The position numbers and the translations under genes are program-made. Below, piece after piece: positions 18,567 to 25,487 of a stretch of 64,000 nucleotides of DNA. Under the pieces are notes generated by a model. It was not told where the DNA came from. It saw only the letters and a program-made list of their open reading frames with translations, and ran no database searches. Each line of letters begins with the position of its first letter. Position 1 is the first letter of the stretch. Origin of the DNA: a virus; IMG/VR virus record IMGVR_UViG_3300050821_003529, positions 45,129 through 109,128 of that record; one strand, 5' to 3'.

Positions 18567-18773
18567 CTAACGAAATAAAGACGAAAGATCGTCGGCGCAA
18601 GCCTCTAACGTCACGGCGCAGTCTGTATAGGCGGTATCTTTTCTTAATTGCTTCGCCCTCTCCATCCACAGTGCACGTAGAGCGATTAGATTGGCTTGGA
18701 CTATCAATTTGTGATAAGGATGCCCGCATACGGTATAGTCGTCACATTGCGGACAGCGTTCAATCTCGGCCAT
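18567..18773 (-). CDS. Small zinc-finger-like protein
   Basis: 68 aa from ATG 18773, chosen because GGAGG lies 8 nt upstream; the longer frame has no site. CPQCDDYTVCGHPYH near residues 6-21 is a Cys/His cluster that could bind zinc. The remainder is helical. Last gene of the leftward block, followed by palindrome copy 1. Function unknown. Confidence 0.7.
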   Translation of the reverse strand: MAEIERCPQCDDYTVCGHPYHKLIVQANLIALRALWMERAKQLRKDTAYTDCAVTLEACADDLSSLFR

Positions 18774-18801
18774 TTTCGTTTCCTCCGGTGCAATCAGCGT
18801 G

Positions 18802-18897
18802 CTACTTTCCGCATAGGCGAAGGACAAAATTTGCCACTACGATGAGTATCACAAAAGTGAGTATCGGGTGGTCGCCAATCCAATTTAGTACGTCCAT
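18802..18897 (-). CDS. 31-aa single-pass membrane peptide
   Basis: ATG 18897 with AAAGGAG 8 nt upstream, stop TAG at 18802-18804. Nearly the whole product after residue 9 is one hydrophobic helix (HPILTFVILIVVANFVL), ending in a short basic tail. It lies between two other small genes. Too small to assign; a membrane effector or regulator is possible. Confidence 0.5.
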   Translation of the reverse strand: MDVLNWIGDHPILTFVILIVVANFVLRLCGK

Positions 18898-18927
18898 TTG
18901 CTATCTCCTTTGTTTCCGTTCCGAGTA

Positions 18928-18948
18928 CAATCAATACGCTCTTGATTG
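18928..18948. repeat. Palindromic element, copy 2
   Basis: CAATCAA and TTGATTG around a 7-nt loop. On the leftward strand the right arm contains the TGA stop of the 18931-19137 gene. The flanks (GTAC on one side, GCACTTT on the other) match copy 1 in part and copy 3 in part. Confidence 0.7.
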
Positions 18949-19137
18949 CACTTTATCTTCTTCGTCCTTGAACCAGCAAAACCGCTCCCGAGGCCACTGG
19001 ATATAACGGTGCTTCGGTGGTTTTGTATATTGGGCGATCACTAACACAGAGTTATTTGCCGTCCAGAAGAAATGTTTCACTCGGTCGTAAACGACTTGCG
19101 TTGTTGAATCGTCCCGATAGATCGTAATTTTTCTCAT
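18931..19137 (-). CDS. Small phage protein of unknown function (68 aa)
   Basis: Starts at ATG 19137, overlapping the upstream stop as ATGA. Basic and aromatic (VKHFFWTANN, KPPKHRYIQWPRERFCWF), with no known motif. Its last codons and stop are formed by palindrome copy 2. Confidence 0.65.
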   Translation of the reverse strand: MRKITIYRDDSTTQVVYDRVKHFFWTANNSVLVIAQYTKPPKHRYIQWPRERFCWFKDEEDKVQSRAY

Positions 19138-19307
19138 AGGTGCGGGTACGTCCTCGGTTTCTTGCCGTCTTTATTGCAATATATACAGGGCCGGTATTCG
19201 ATGTGCGAGTCCTGTCGTAATTCGTAGTTGTAGGAGTAAGCATTTCCGTCAGAAACCGAAACCGGATTCCAGCCGGGATAGACGCAATGTTCGCATTTCT
19301 TCGACAT
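19134..19307 (-). CDS. Small zinc-ribbon-like protein (57 aa)
   Basis: ATG 19307 preceded by AAAGGAG; the stop overlaps the next start (ATGA). CEHC near residue 5 and CIYC near residue 41 form a two-knuckle C-x2-C pair typical of small zinc ribbons. It has a basic C-terminus. Probably nucleic-acid or protein binding; not assignable further. Confidence 0.65.
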   Translation of the reverse strand: MSKKCEHCVYPGWNPVSVSDGNAYSYNYELRQDSHIEYRPCIYCNKDGKKPRTYPHL

Positions 19308-19337
19308 TTCGTAACTCCTTTGTTCTCAGTCGCAGTA

Positions 19338-19358
19338 CAATCAATCGTGCATTGATTG
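19338..19358. repeat. Palindromic element, copy 3
   Basis: CAATCAAT and ATTGATTG around a 5-nt loop, one base past the stop of the 19360-19542 gene on the leftward strand. Same core as copies 1 and 2. Confidence 0.7.
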
Positions 19359-19359
19359 C

Positions 19360-19542
19360 TTACTCAAAATGAACTTTGTAGTAAATTTCTAGTTCCTGTT
19401 TTGCTTTCCATAGCCTAGCACAGGAGTCTAGTTCTGTTGGTATACCAGAAAAAGAGTCTCGTTCAATTCGAAATAATAGCTCAGCGGCTTGTACTTTAGC
19501 TATTAAATGATTCAATTCGTATGTGTCTCTTGGAAGAATCAT
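19360..19542 (-). CDS. Small helical protein of unknown function (60 aa)
   Basis: ATG at 19542 overlaps the upstream stop (ATGA). Predicted mostly helical, Leu/Glu-rich (LNHLIAKVQAAELLFRIERD). Followed immediately by palindrome copy 3, which may mark the end of this small transcription unit. Confidence 0.6.
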   Translation of the reverse strand: MILPRDTYELNHLIAKVQAAELLFRIERDSFSGIPTELDSCARLWKAKQELEIYYKVHFE

Positions 19543-19694
19543 TTCTTCTTTCGTTTCGGTTTAATGTAAGTTTTTTCGGGGACATAATCCTTCCATATCT
19601 CGTCCCATTTCTTTTGAGTCACGCCGCTTCCTGCGGGGGGAAATTGGCATTTAACTCCACCGCTGGCTAGAACATCACCGCCTTTGTTTTCCAT
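19539..19694 (-). CDS. Small basic-tailed protein (51 aa)
   Basis: Starts at ATG 19694, with GGAA 8 nt upstream, inside the end of the 19675-19866 gene. The product ends in a lysine cluster (PKRKKK). It contains KKWDEIWKDY. The stop overlaps the next ATG. No function recognised. Confidence 0.5.
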   Translation of the reverse strand: MENKGGDVLASGGVKCQFPPAGSGVTQKKWDEIWKDYVPEKTYIKPKRKKK

Positions 19695-19866
19695 ATTCCT
19701 CTCGTTCGATCCTTCCTAAATTAACATTAAAGTGACTAGCTTTGAATTTCTTTGCTTCATCGGCTGCATGATAAAAAGCTACAGTCGAAGTTACCGCTTG
19801 GAATTCCTCTTCCTGAAAATCTCGCTGTCCATCGTAAAATAATCTTAGCGTATAAGTTTCCATCAT
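19675..19866 (-). CDS. Small phage protein of unknown function (63 aa)
   Basis: Two adjacent ATG codons at the start, with AAAGGAAG upstream; either may be used. The sequence has the alternating strand-helix look of a small alpha/beta domain (YTLRLFYDGQRDFQEEEFQAV). Overlaps neighbours on both sides. Confidence 0.6.
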   Translation of the reverse strand: MMETYTLRLFYDGQRDFQEEEFQAVTSTVAFYHAADEAKKFKASHFNVNLGRIEREEYGKQRR

Positions 19867-20186
19867 TCTTCCTTTGAGATGTAAGATTCCACAGGCTCAA
19901 TCTCACCACGTTCCTGCTTCTTCCGTTTTGTAAATTCAATCAATTTTTCTTTTGACTCCTGCGTCATTTCTTTGCCCGGAATGATTGTGTATTTGTAATG
20001 ATCTTTAGTTTGCTTTTTTGTTATGGCATCAGTGATGATCTTCACGGCTTCAGACTGGCTGTAATTCCCAAACGCCTCAGGTTGATCGTCTATGATAATT
20101 CGGGCACTGCGGCGACCTGCAGGCCAGTTATCGGTCATTTCCCATCTGTCATCTTTCTTTGTCCAGACTATGCCTTCGATCATCAT
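19863..20186 (-). CDS. Phage protein of unknown function (107 aa)
   Basis: Coupled by ATGA overlaps at both ends. Small alpha/beta N-terminal domain (IEGIVWTKKDDRWEM...RIIIDDQ) and a charged C-terminus. No recognised motif. Confidence 0.65.
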   Translation of the reverse strand: MMIEGIVWTKKDDRWEMTDNWPAGRRSARIIIDDQPEAFGNYSQSEAVKIITDAITKKQTKDHYKYTIIPGKEMTQESKEKLIEFTKRKKQERGEIEPVESYISKEE

Positions 20187-20437
20187 TGTTCCTTATTTAT
20201 TATTTTCTTAACTGAATCTGTACAAGGAACATTTGTGATCGTGAATCCTAAAGATGGAGTTCTATAGAGATTGTCGATTTCCACATATGCAAAACATAAA
20301 TTCGTTCGTGAATCCCAAAAATAAGTTAAAGATGTTTGATAATTTTGAAATACAGGCGGATATTGTTGTGCTTTAGTTTTAATTACGAAGTATCCTACCA
20401 CGAGTATTATACTTATCGCAATTCCTATCTTTTTCAT
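20183..20437 (-). CDS. Secreted or membrane-anchored small protein (84 aa)
   Basis: The N-terminus MKKIGIAISIILVVGYFVIKTKA is a signal peptide or membrane anchor. The exported part has two cysteines (near residues 49 and 72) that could form a disulphide. It lies just downstream of the SPFH gene, so both may act at the membrane. Function unknown. Confidence 0.65.
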   Translation of the reverse strand: MKKIGIAISIILVVGYFVIKTKAQQYPPVFQNYQTSLTYFWDSRTNLCFAYVEIDNLYRTPSLGFTITNVPCTDSVKKIINKEQ

Positions 20438-20458
20438 TTTAGTCTTTCTGGGATCGGA

Positions 20459-20474
20459 GCCGGATTGCTCCGGC
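20459..20474. other. GC-rich hairpin between the SPFH and 84-aa genes
   Basis: GCCGGA / TCCGGC with a 4-nt loop in the 50-bp gap downstream of the SPFH stop. On the leftward strand it is not followed by a T-tract, so it is not a normal terminator. It could stabilise the mRNA end or affect the start of the 84-aa gene. Confidence 0.4.
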
Positions 20475-20487
20475 CCCTTTTCCTCAT

Positions 20488-21375
20488 CTACTTCTTTCGT
20501 GCTGCTTCAAGAACATCCAACATTGGGAGTGCTCCGCTTCCGCCTACCATGGTAGTTGGTAGATGACCATCCCAATTCTTTGACATCATTTCAATCGTGC
20601 GAAGCTGAAGAAGTTCAGGCGTGATTTGTTCCTTCTGAGACTTCAGAGCTTCAGCTTCTCCCTTAGCTTGTTCGATCTTTTGTTGCGCCTCAGTTTTAAT
20701 ACGCTGTAGATCGTTCAAGGCTTTCTCGGCATTTTGCTGAGCCGTCACCTTGGCTTCAATGCTCTGTTCGTACTGCTCAGAAAATTTGAAGTTAGTGATG
20801 CTGACGGTTTCAGCTACAATGTGGTAAGGGAGCAATCGGGTCTTGACAAACGATTCGATCTTATCCCGAACTTCCGGTCGCTTGCCAACCAATTCTTGCA
20901 CATCGTATTGCGCTGTGACAGACTTAATAGCTTCAAGAATAGCTGGAGTGATCACACGGGATTCAGCATCATCATTTAATTGAGTCAAGATTTCTGTTGC
21001 GTGCGCTGAATCAACATGATAAGCGAATGTGACTTCAAAATTTACCATCTGAAGATCACGGCTAGAAGCCTCTTCGCTTGGCTTGACAATTCTAGTTTGA
21101 ACGGCAACAGGTGTGACAGTGTCTGCATATGGCAGAACAAAGTGCGCTCCTGGTTGTAGCTGGCGGGTGGCCTGTCCGAATCGCTTGACAATACCGACAC
21201 TGCCAGCATCGATTGTAGTAAAAGACAGAGCAAGTGTCAAGAAAAACAGAGCGACTCCAATACCTGGAATCGAACGGCTTAGCTTAACCTTCTCAGTCTG
21301 AACGAATGTTACTATCGGCAACACAATTGCCAAAATAATCCCCGCTACGAACAACAGAAAAAACAATATTCCCAT
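20488..21375 (-). CDS. SPFH/band-7 (prohibitin/HflC-like) membrane protein
   Basis: 295 aa from ATG 21375, preceded by GAGGAG. Two hydrophobic segments lie near residues 3-24 and 36-55. A band-7 domain follows (TIDAGSVGIVKRFGQA...LQPGAHFVLPYADTV, about 55-215), then a charged coiled coil (about 215-260: QNAEKALNDLQRIKTEAQQKIEQ). SPFH proteins form oligomeric cages in membranes; HflK/HflC regulate the FtsH protease. A phage-borne copy is uncommon. It may organise the membrane or affect a host protease or superinfection; this is inference. A consensus-like TTGACA/TACAAT pair inside the gene is probably chance. Confidence 0.9.
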   Translation of the reverse strand: MGILFFLLFVAGIILAIVLPIVTFVQTEKVKLSRSIPGIGVALFFLTLALSFTTIDAGSVGIVKRFGQATRQLQPGAHFVLPYADTVTPVAVQTRIVKPSEEASSRDLQMVNFEVTFAYHVDSAHATEILTQLNDDAESRVITPAILEAIKSVTAQYDVQELVGKRPEVRDKIESFVKTRLLPYHIVAETVSITNFKFSEQYEQSIEAKVTAQQNAEKALNDLQRIKTEAQQKIEQAKGEAEALKSQKEQITPELLQLRTIEMMSKNWDGHLPTTMVGGSGALPMLDVLEAARKK

Positions 21376-21386
21376 ATCTCCTCTTT

Positions 21387-21470
21387 TTATTTGTCTAGAA
21401 TTAAACAAATTACAGCATAACATATGGAGCCGATTGCAATTAACAGTAAACTAAATATACCTAAAATCAT
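21387..21470 (-). CDS. 27-aa putative membrane peptide
   Basis: ATG 21470 to TAA 21387-21389, in the gap between recombinase and SPFH genes. The whole product is one hydrophobic helix (LGIFSLLLIAIGSICYAVICLIL). The ribosome binding site is poor (GGGATAG, far upstream), so this is tentative. The gap may otherwise be only a leader. Confidence 0.35.
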   Translation of the reverse strand: MILGIFSLLLIAIGSICYAVICLILDK

Positions 21471-21480
21471 GTAATCTGTG

Positions 21481-22413
21481 CTATCCCACATCAGGAATTT
21501 TGAACCCTAAACCAACCTTTTCGCACCATTCTTTTCGAGTTTGAATATCGGAACCAATCCTAGTGTATTGATCCGTAATATCTCCGGCGGCATGTCCAAC
21601 CCAAAATTGAATCAAAGTATGCGGCACGTTATTGGCTTCAAGATGTGTCACACGAAAGCGGCGAAAGGCATGAAATGCCTCTTCGATTCCTAGTTTATGC
21701 ATCCGGCGAAGTACTGTAGAATAAACAAGGGGTTTATTACTGTTTTGGAATAACAAACCCCTTTTCTCGCCCTCTCTTAAGAGAGTGCCAGTGAGAAATT
21801 TGTTCAATTCTGGATGAATATCAACCTCTCTAATGCCTGCTTCTGTTTTAGGCATCGGTTGAATCTCTCCGTTCTGTAAAACAGTGCTTCGAATGCTTAA
21901 AGTAGCCTTAGCCGGATTCCAGATGTTTAGACCGGTTCCCTGTCCGGTTCCCAGAGCTAGGCACTCTCCGATTCTAAGCCCCGTTCCGGCTAGGATGGCA
22001 TATAGAGGCTTATCTACTCCCTGAGCCTTGGAAATCGCCTCTGAAAGCGATTCCCGGCCTATTACAGGGGCATTTAGGTCTTTCTGGACTATCAAAGGGG
22101 CGTCTATAAAGTCAGCATTCCAGGTCCGGTTATATGTCCGATTGCCATTTTCATCCACAGCAGAGGCTATTACAGCCTTTAAGAGTGACAAAGTAGCTGT
22201 CACGGTGCTTGGAGCTAATTCCTGAGAAATGTCAGCTATAAACCGCCGTACGACGCCATTTTCAATGTCTTTAAGGTCCATCTCGCCAAGTCGAGGCAGG
22301 ATAACGCTATTTAACCGGTTTTGGAAGGTCTTGAGCGTAGCTAAACGGGCAGGAGCACGCTTCCGGTTAGCGATTTGACGGATGAACCTTTCAGACTGTT
22401 CGCTTAGCTTCAT
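21481..22413 (-). CDS. int: Tyrosine recombinase/integrase
   Basis: 310 aa. N-terminal SAM-like core-binding domain (about 1-105) and a catalytic domain with the full residue set: Arg147 (GTGLRIGE), Lys189 (MPKTEAGIREVDI), His248 and Arg251 (HAFRRFR), His274 (VGHA) and Tyr283 (DQYTR). It should cut and join DNA at an attachment site, for integration or dimer resolution. No arm-binding N-terminal domain is obvious. No attP core could be identified without a host sequence. A consensus promoter ends only about 8 bp before the ATG, so the mRNA may be leaderless or nearly so. Confidence 0.93.
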   Translation of the reverse strand: MKLSEQSERFIRQIANRKRAPARLATLKTFQNRLNSVILPRLGEMDLKDIENGVVRRFIADISQELAPSTVTATLSLLKAVIASAVDENGNRTYNRTWNADFIDAPLIVQKDLNAPVIGRESLSEAISKAQGVDKPLYAILAGTGLRIGECLALGTGQGTGLNIWNPAKATLSIRSTVLQNGEIQPMPKTEAGIREVDIHPELNKFLTGTLLREGEKRGLLFQNSNKPLVYSTVLRRMHKLGIEEAFHAFRRFRVTHLEANNVPHTLIQFWVGHAAGDITDQYTRIGSDIQTRKEWCEKVGLGFKIPDVG

Positions 22414-22420
22414 AATCAGA

Positions 22421-22449
22421 AGAATATCAAACTTTCAGATGTTTGTCAA
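22421..22449 (-). promoter_or_regulatory. Sigma70-type promoter for the recombinase gene
   Basis: On the leftward strand TTGACA (22444-22449), 17-bp spacer, TATTCT (22421-22426). The spacer ends CTGAAAGTTTGA, identical to the promoter at 33641. The -35 box overlaps the end of the MazG-like gene. Expected transcript start is about 22414, at the recombinase ATG (22413). Confidence 0.8.
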
Positions 22450-22994
22450 GGCTTATTTTGCCAGTCGTGCCTCCCGTCGTGGTTGTTAGGTAGAAGGCAA
22501 GCATCTCCGTCAGGATATTCTCTACAACCGCAATATCCCCGTTCAAATTTTTTAGTTTGTTTTCTTTCAGGACACGGTTTTCCATAATTACGTCCAAACC
22601 AACCAGTCCCGATTCCGCAGTCTATGCACAAATCGGACATAGATCCAAATCGGTGTGGATATTCCACGGCTTCATAATCCTTGAAGTTTTTTTCAACTAG
22701 ACCAAGTGCCTGTGAGTGTTGTAGATACTCCATGATTCGATTTCGTTTCTTGTTTTTAGCTTCAAGCAATTCTTGAGGAGAAATTTCAGGAAGCTCTCCC
22801 AAGTCCATTAGTACATCTAGCGTGGCGAGAATATCGTTAACTTCAGCACGTAGCAACGCTGTATTGTCATATCTCTTGCCAGTTGTCTGACTTGTTGAGA
22901 AATGTCCAAACTGTATTTGCTTGGCAGCTTGTTGAGCTACTTCGGAACACTCTTCAATCAATTTTAAAAGGTAAAACTGTTTAATGCTCGTCAC
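22446..22994 (-). CDS. MazG-like NTP pyrophosphohydrolase with Cys-rich tail
   Basis: 182 aa, GTG start at 22994 overlapping the upstream TGA (GTGA). Residues 10-75 carry the all-alpha NTP-PPase metal motif: EECSEVAQ (ExxE type) and AEVNDILATLD (ExxD type). These enzymes hydrolyse (d)NTPs or (p)ppGpp-related nucleotides. The last 65 residues add a cysteine-rich segment (CIDCG, CGCREY, then HDGRHDW) that is not part of the usual fold and may bind zinc or arise by fusion. Confidence 0.85.
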   Translation of the reverse strand: MTSIKQFYLLKLIEECSEVAQQAAKQIQFGHFSTSQTTGKRYDNTALLRAEVNDILATLDVLMDLGELPEISPQELLEAKNKKRNRIMEYLQHSQALGLVEKNFKDYEAVEYPHRFGSMSDLCIDCGIGTGWFGRNYGKPCPERKQTKKFERGYCGCREYPDGDACLLPNNHDGRHDWQNKP

Positions 22995-23167
22995 GATTTA
23001 ATCCTCTCTATTAATTCGTCCCAATCCTCTTTAGCGTATTCTCCCCCACTGTCAGGGCCACGCTCAGACTCTAAGAAATCTACGATGACTTTTATTTGAG
23101 CGTCAAGACTTCCGTTTGTTACGTGCCCATCGAAAGTTATCCCGGCTTTATGTAGTTTTTCTCTCAT
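22991..23167 (-). CDS. Small acidic phage protein (58 aa)
   Basis: ATG 23167 overlaps the cREC gene's stop as ATGA; its own stop overlaps the MazG-like GTG. Helical C-terminus (DFLESERGPDSGGEYAKEDWDELIERI). No function recognised. Supported mainly by the coupled overlaps. Confidence 0.6.
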   Translation of the reverse strand: MREKLHKAGITFDGHVTNGSLDAQIKVIVDFLESERGPDSGGEYAKEDWDELIERIKS

Positions 23168-23541
23168 TCTTTGTCCTGAATATCAAATGTTCCAAACGGA
23201 AGCTGTATCGCTCCCGGCAGAATCACTTCAAGGTTTCGTGTACCAGCGGGATTGCAGCTGTGTATGATAGTTCGTCTGCCAATCTTTGGGTCTTGTTCAA
23301 ACATATACTTCGCTATATCAGTGCTAAAAGGTGGCTCGAATGGACCGCCTAGATCGTGATCGAGAAAGAACATATCAATTTCGTTTATGTTAAATGCTCG
23401 CAGGGCTTGGATAGCATTTGCAGGTTTGTCGTGTATTCCAATAATTTTGGAACCGAGTTTATTAATAAACCATCCAATACGGCTTAGATCATCCTCAACG
23501 ATAAAAATATGGGCAAGCGATGGAATGTAGATCGTGTTCAT
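23164..23541 (-). CDS. cREC-type receiver-fold protein (cyclic-phosphate processing receiver)
   Basis: 125 aa from ATG 23541, preferred over the in-frame GTG at 23553 because ATG overlaps the upstream stop (ATGA). IFIVEDDLSRIGWF, MFFLDHDLGG and TIIHSCNPAGTRN are the signature blocks of the cREC family (receiver fold with DD, DHDLG and HSxNPxG motifs). This family is predicted, not proven, to process cyclic phosphates in conflict or repair systems. It lies about 0.5 kb downstream of the NAD+ salvage pair. Confidence 0.8.
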   Translation of the reverse strand: MNTIYIPSLAHIFIVEDDLSRIGWFINKLGSKIIGIHDKPANAIQALRAFNINEIDMFFLDHDLGGPFEPPFSTDIAKYMFEQDPKIGRRTIIHSCNPAGTRNLEVILPGAIQLPFGTFDIQDKE

Positions 23542-23675
23542 ATGCCGAACCACTTCGTTAGATAAAACCTAGCGTGAATTGTTGAGACTTGAATTGTTGC
23601 CCAGATAGCCATAAAATTATCTGGCTTTAATAAACCGTGTTGAGGACAGAACAAAGCTTCATATAGCCAAGTCAT
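23538..23675 (-). CDS. Small coupled protein (45 aa)
   Basis: ATG 23675 lies inside the end of the endonuclease VII gene and the stop overlaps the cREC start (ATGA). Hydrophobic/aromatic content is high (MTWLYEALFCPQHG..., WATIQVSTIHARFYLTKWFGI). No motif. The precise coupling and the filled gap argue that it is real. Confidence 0.5.
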   Translation of the reverse strand: MTWLYEALFCPQHGLLKPDNFMAIWATIQVSTIHARFYLTKWFGI

Positions 23676-24051
23676 GCTTTAGCCTCAAATACTTACAGAT
23701 TCTTTTAAATCCGATTCTTAACATGCGGTCGAGTTGCCCAAGCATTGCGTTGCATGGGATACACAAAAGACCTCGAACACATTTACCACAAGATCGCCTG
23801 CCGGGACAACATTTGTGATCGTGATCTATAACCCATTTCTTCAATGCTACTCTACATAGTTTACATAAACCACTCTGTTTTTCAAACATTCGCTTTACAG
23901 TCTCGGGAGTTAAATTGAACCTGTATTTTAAGCGATATGTATATAATTTCAAAGTAAATTCTTTTAAAGTTAAACTATTTCTCCATCGTTTAAAGTTAAT
24001 GCGTGCTCTTTGCGGCAACGTTTCAACGGGATAAATACGAGGTCTACCCAT
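23659..24051 (-). CDS. Endonuclease VII family protein
   Basis: 130 aa. The C-terminal half holds CKLC, VIDHDHKCCPGRRSCGKC and GLLCIPCN, the zinc/HNH core of endonuclease VII-like enzymes (about residues 62-105). The N-terminal 55 residues are strongly basic and may bind DNA. Closely related to the partial gene at 1-207. It could resolve branched replication DNA or be a free-standing HNH nuclease. The start overlaps the NadV stop at 24051. Confidence 0.85.
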   Translation of the reverse strand: MGRPRIYPVETLPQRARINFKRWRNSLTLKEFTLKLYTYRLKYRFNLTPETVKRMFEKQSGLCKLCRVALKKWVIDHDHKCCPGRRSCGKCVRGLLCIPCNAMLGQLDRMLRIGFKRICKYLRLKHDLAI

Positions 24052-25487
24052 TACTCTGCCCTTTTCCTAATTTCTTCTACCGTCTGGTCGATTTTTAGTT
24101 CCCCGTTTTCAAAGACTGTTTTTAGATTATCGCTTGTGTATATCAGACCGGGTTCAGCTTTGACGGTGATGAATTCTCTGCCATTGTGCCCGAGAACTAA
24201 GCGGCCCCGTTTACTAGCCTTACTTGTATCAGTGATCGTCTCTTTCCATACGTCTCTTTCCACACCGTCAACTGTAATGGAGGAACATTTGATAGCAAAT
24301 CGTTGCGTATCTCGGTCCAGTCTCTGTAGAAGCGCCCCACCCATGCCGAATGCGACGTTTTCAGCCGCCCACCCCCGATTGTGGATATGCGCTAGAATCC
24401 CTCTGATGGATTCATAGTTTACTCCGTCTCCTTGAATCACTCTAACGTGTGGATTAAGAACCTTGAATCCTTTACTATTTACTTCGGACCCATATTTACT
24501 ATCGAGCCATTCGAGGACATTTCCTACAGCAGTCGCCGGGTCCCCTGAGTCTGGACGTACCACGACAGCCCCATCTCGGTGAATGATCTGATTTCGAAGT
24601 TTCCATCCAAGAACTACATTGACGGCTTCCTTCAAATCGTAAGAATCACTGACAATGGCCACAGTGCCGGGATATTGATCAAGCATATTTTTCATTGCCT
24701 GATATTCGTTATCTTTGCCCCAGGATGTGATTGTTGAATGCTCTGCTGCAGGAATACTGAATCCGTACATCCCTGGCCCTGGGAATTGACCACCCTCATT
24801 TTTAAGAGTAGATGTGACTATCTCTTTTGCTTCGATTTTAGAATAATATTCTTGCAAATGCAAGATTCCGGCAATTGTATCCGTGCCCTGAAAATTAAGA
24901 AGATGAGCGGCCCCGCCAACTCCTGCTGTTTCCTCTGAACTGACCCCTCTGTATCCAAAGTCGTGTAGCTTGAAATTTATGCCACTAAGGTCTGAACCTG
25001 TCTTTGTATGATAGTCTGTGATAAGTTTCTTGATTTCCCGAGACAGGGTTGCAACCGTTGTCGGATACCACACCTTCATTAGAATCGTTTCGAGATAATT
25101 CGTCAGCCACGGGAAGTCCGCATCCGTATTCTCGATTGTCATCAAAACATTATGAACTGGAATAACAGAGCCTTCAGGAACTGCCTTAATCTTAATAGGC
25201 AGAACACCATCGTATTTATTGTACAACTGATACCATCCGGTATAGTTGAAACAATCGGTTCGACTGAAATGTGCCAAAGCAAATCGATTTGCAGCTTCTA
25301 TATCTTTCGGTGTGAATACTTTCCCTACCAAGTATTTCTTCAAGAGATATTGCAGACCAAAGAATACTGTGTTGTCGAATTGACCGCCACGACTTTCTAG
25401 ATAAGAGTAGACATACTGTGTCTTTGGCGGGTATTGTTTGAAGTGTGTCAGTTTATATGAGTCGGTCTGCAGCAGTAAATTCGTCAT
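24051..25487 (-). CDS. nadV: Nicotinamide phosphoribosyltransferase (Nampt/NadV)
   Basis: 478 aa, about the length of eukaryotic NAMPT. Family blocks are easily seen: DSYKLTHFKQYP at the start, HDFGYRGVSSEETAGVGGAAHL (about 175-195), GFSIPAAEHSTITSWGKD, VSDSYDL, VVVRPDSGDP and VIQGDGVNY. It makes NMN from nicotinamide and PRPP. It is paired with the NMNAT-Nudix gene, overlapping it by 35 bp, so together they can rebuild NAD+ from nicotinamide. The ribosome binding site AGGAG lies within the upstream gene, as does a promoter at 25508. Confidence 0.95.
   Translation of the reverse strand: MTNLLLQTDSYKLTHFKQYPPKTQYVYSYLESRGGQFDNTVFFGLQYLLKKYLVGKVFTPKDIEAANRFALAHFSRTDCFNYTGWYQLYNKYDGVLPIKIKAVPEGSVIPVHNVLMTIENTDADFPWLTNYLETILMKVWYPTTVATLSREIKKLITDYHTKTGSDLSGINFKLHDFGYRGVSSEETAGVGGAAHLLNFQGTDTIAGILHLQEYYSKIEAKEIVTSTLKNEGGQFPGPGMYGFSIPAAEHSTITSWGKDNEYQAMKNMLDQYPGTVAIVSDSYDLKEAVNVVLGWKLRNQIIHRDGAVVVRPDSGDPATAVGNVLEWLDSKYGSEVNSKGFKVLNPHVRVIQGDGVNYESIRGILAHIHNRGWAAENVAFGMGGALLQRLDRDTQRFAIKCSSITVDGVERDVWKETITDTSKASKRGRLVLGHNGREFITVKAEPGLIYTSDNLKTVFENGELKIDQTVEEIRKRAE

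Noticed and set aside
21212-21240. TTGACA-17 bp-TACAAT promoter match inside the SPFH gene
   Set aside because: It lies wholly in coding sequence for a membrane helix (Leu/Thr/Phe codons favour such strings) and no gene begins downstream; its spacer lacks the AAGTTTG motif of the other promoters.
21420-22460. attP site next to the recombinase gene
   Set aside because: No direct repeats or tRNA-like 3' end could be recognised; a host sequence is needed to define it.
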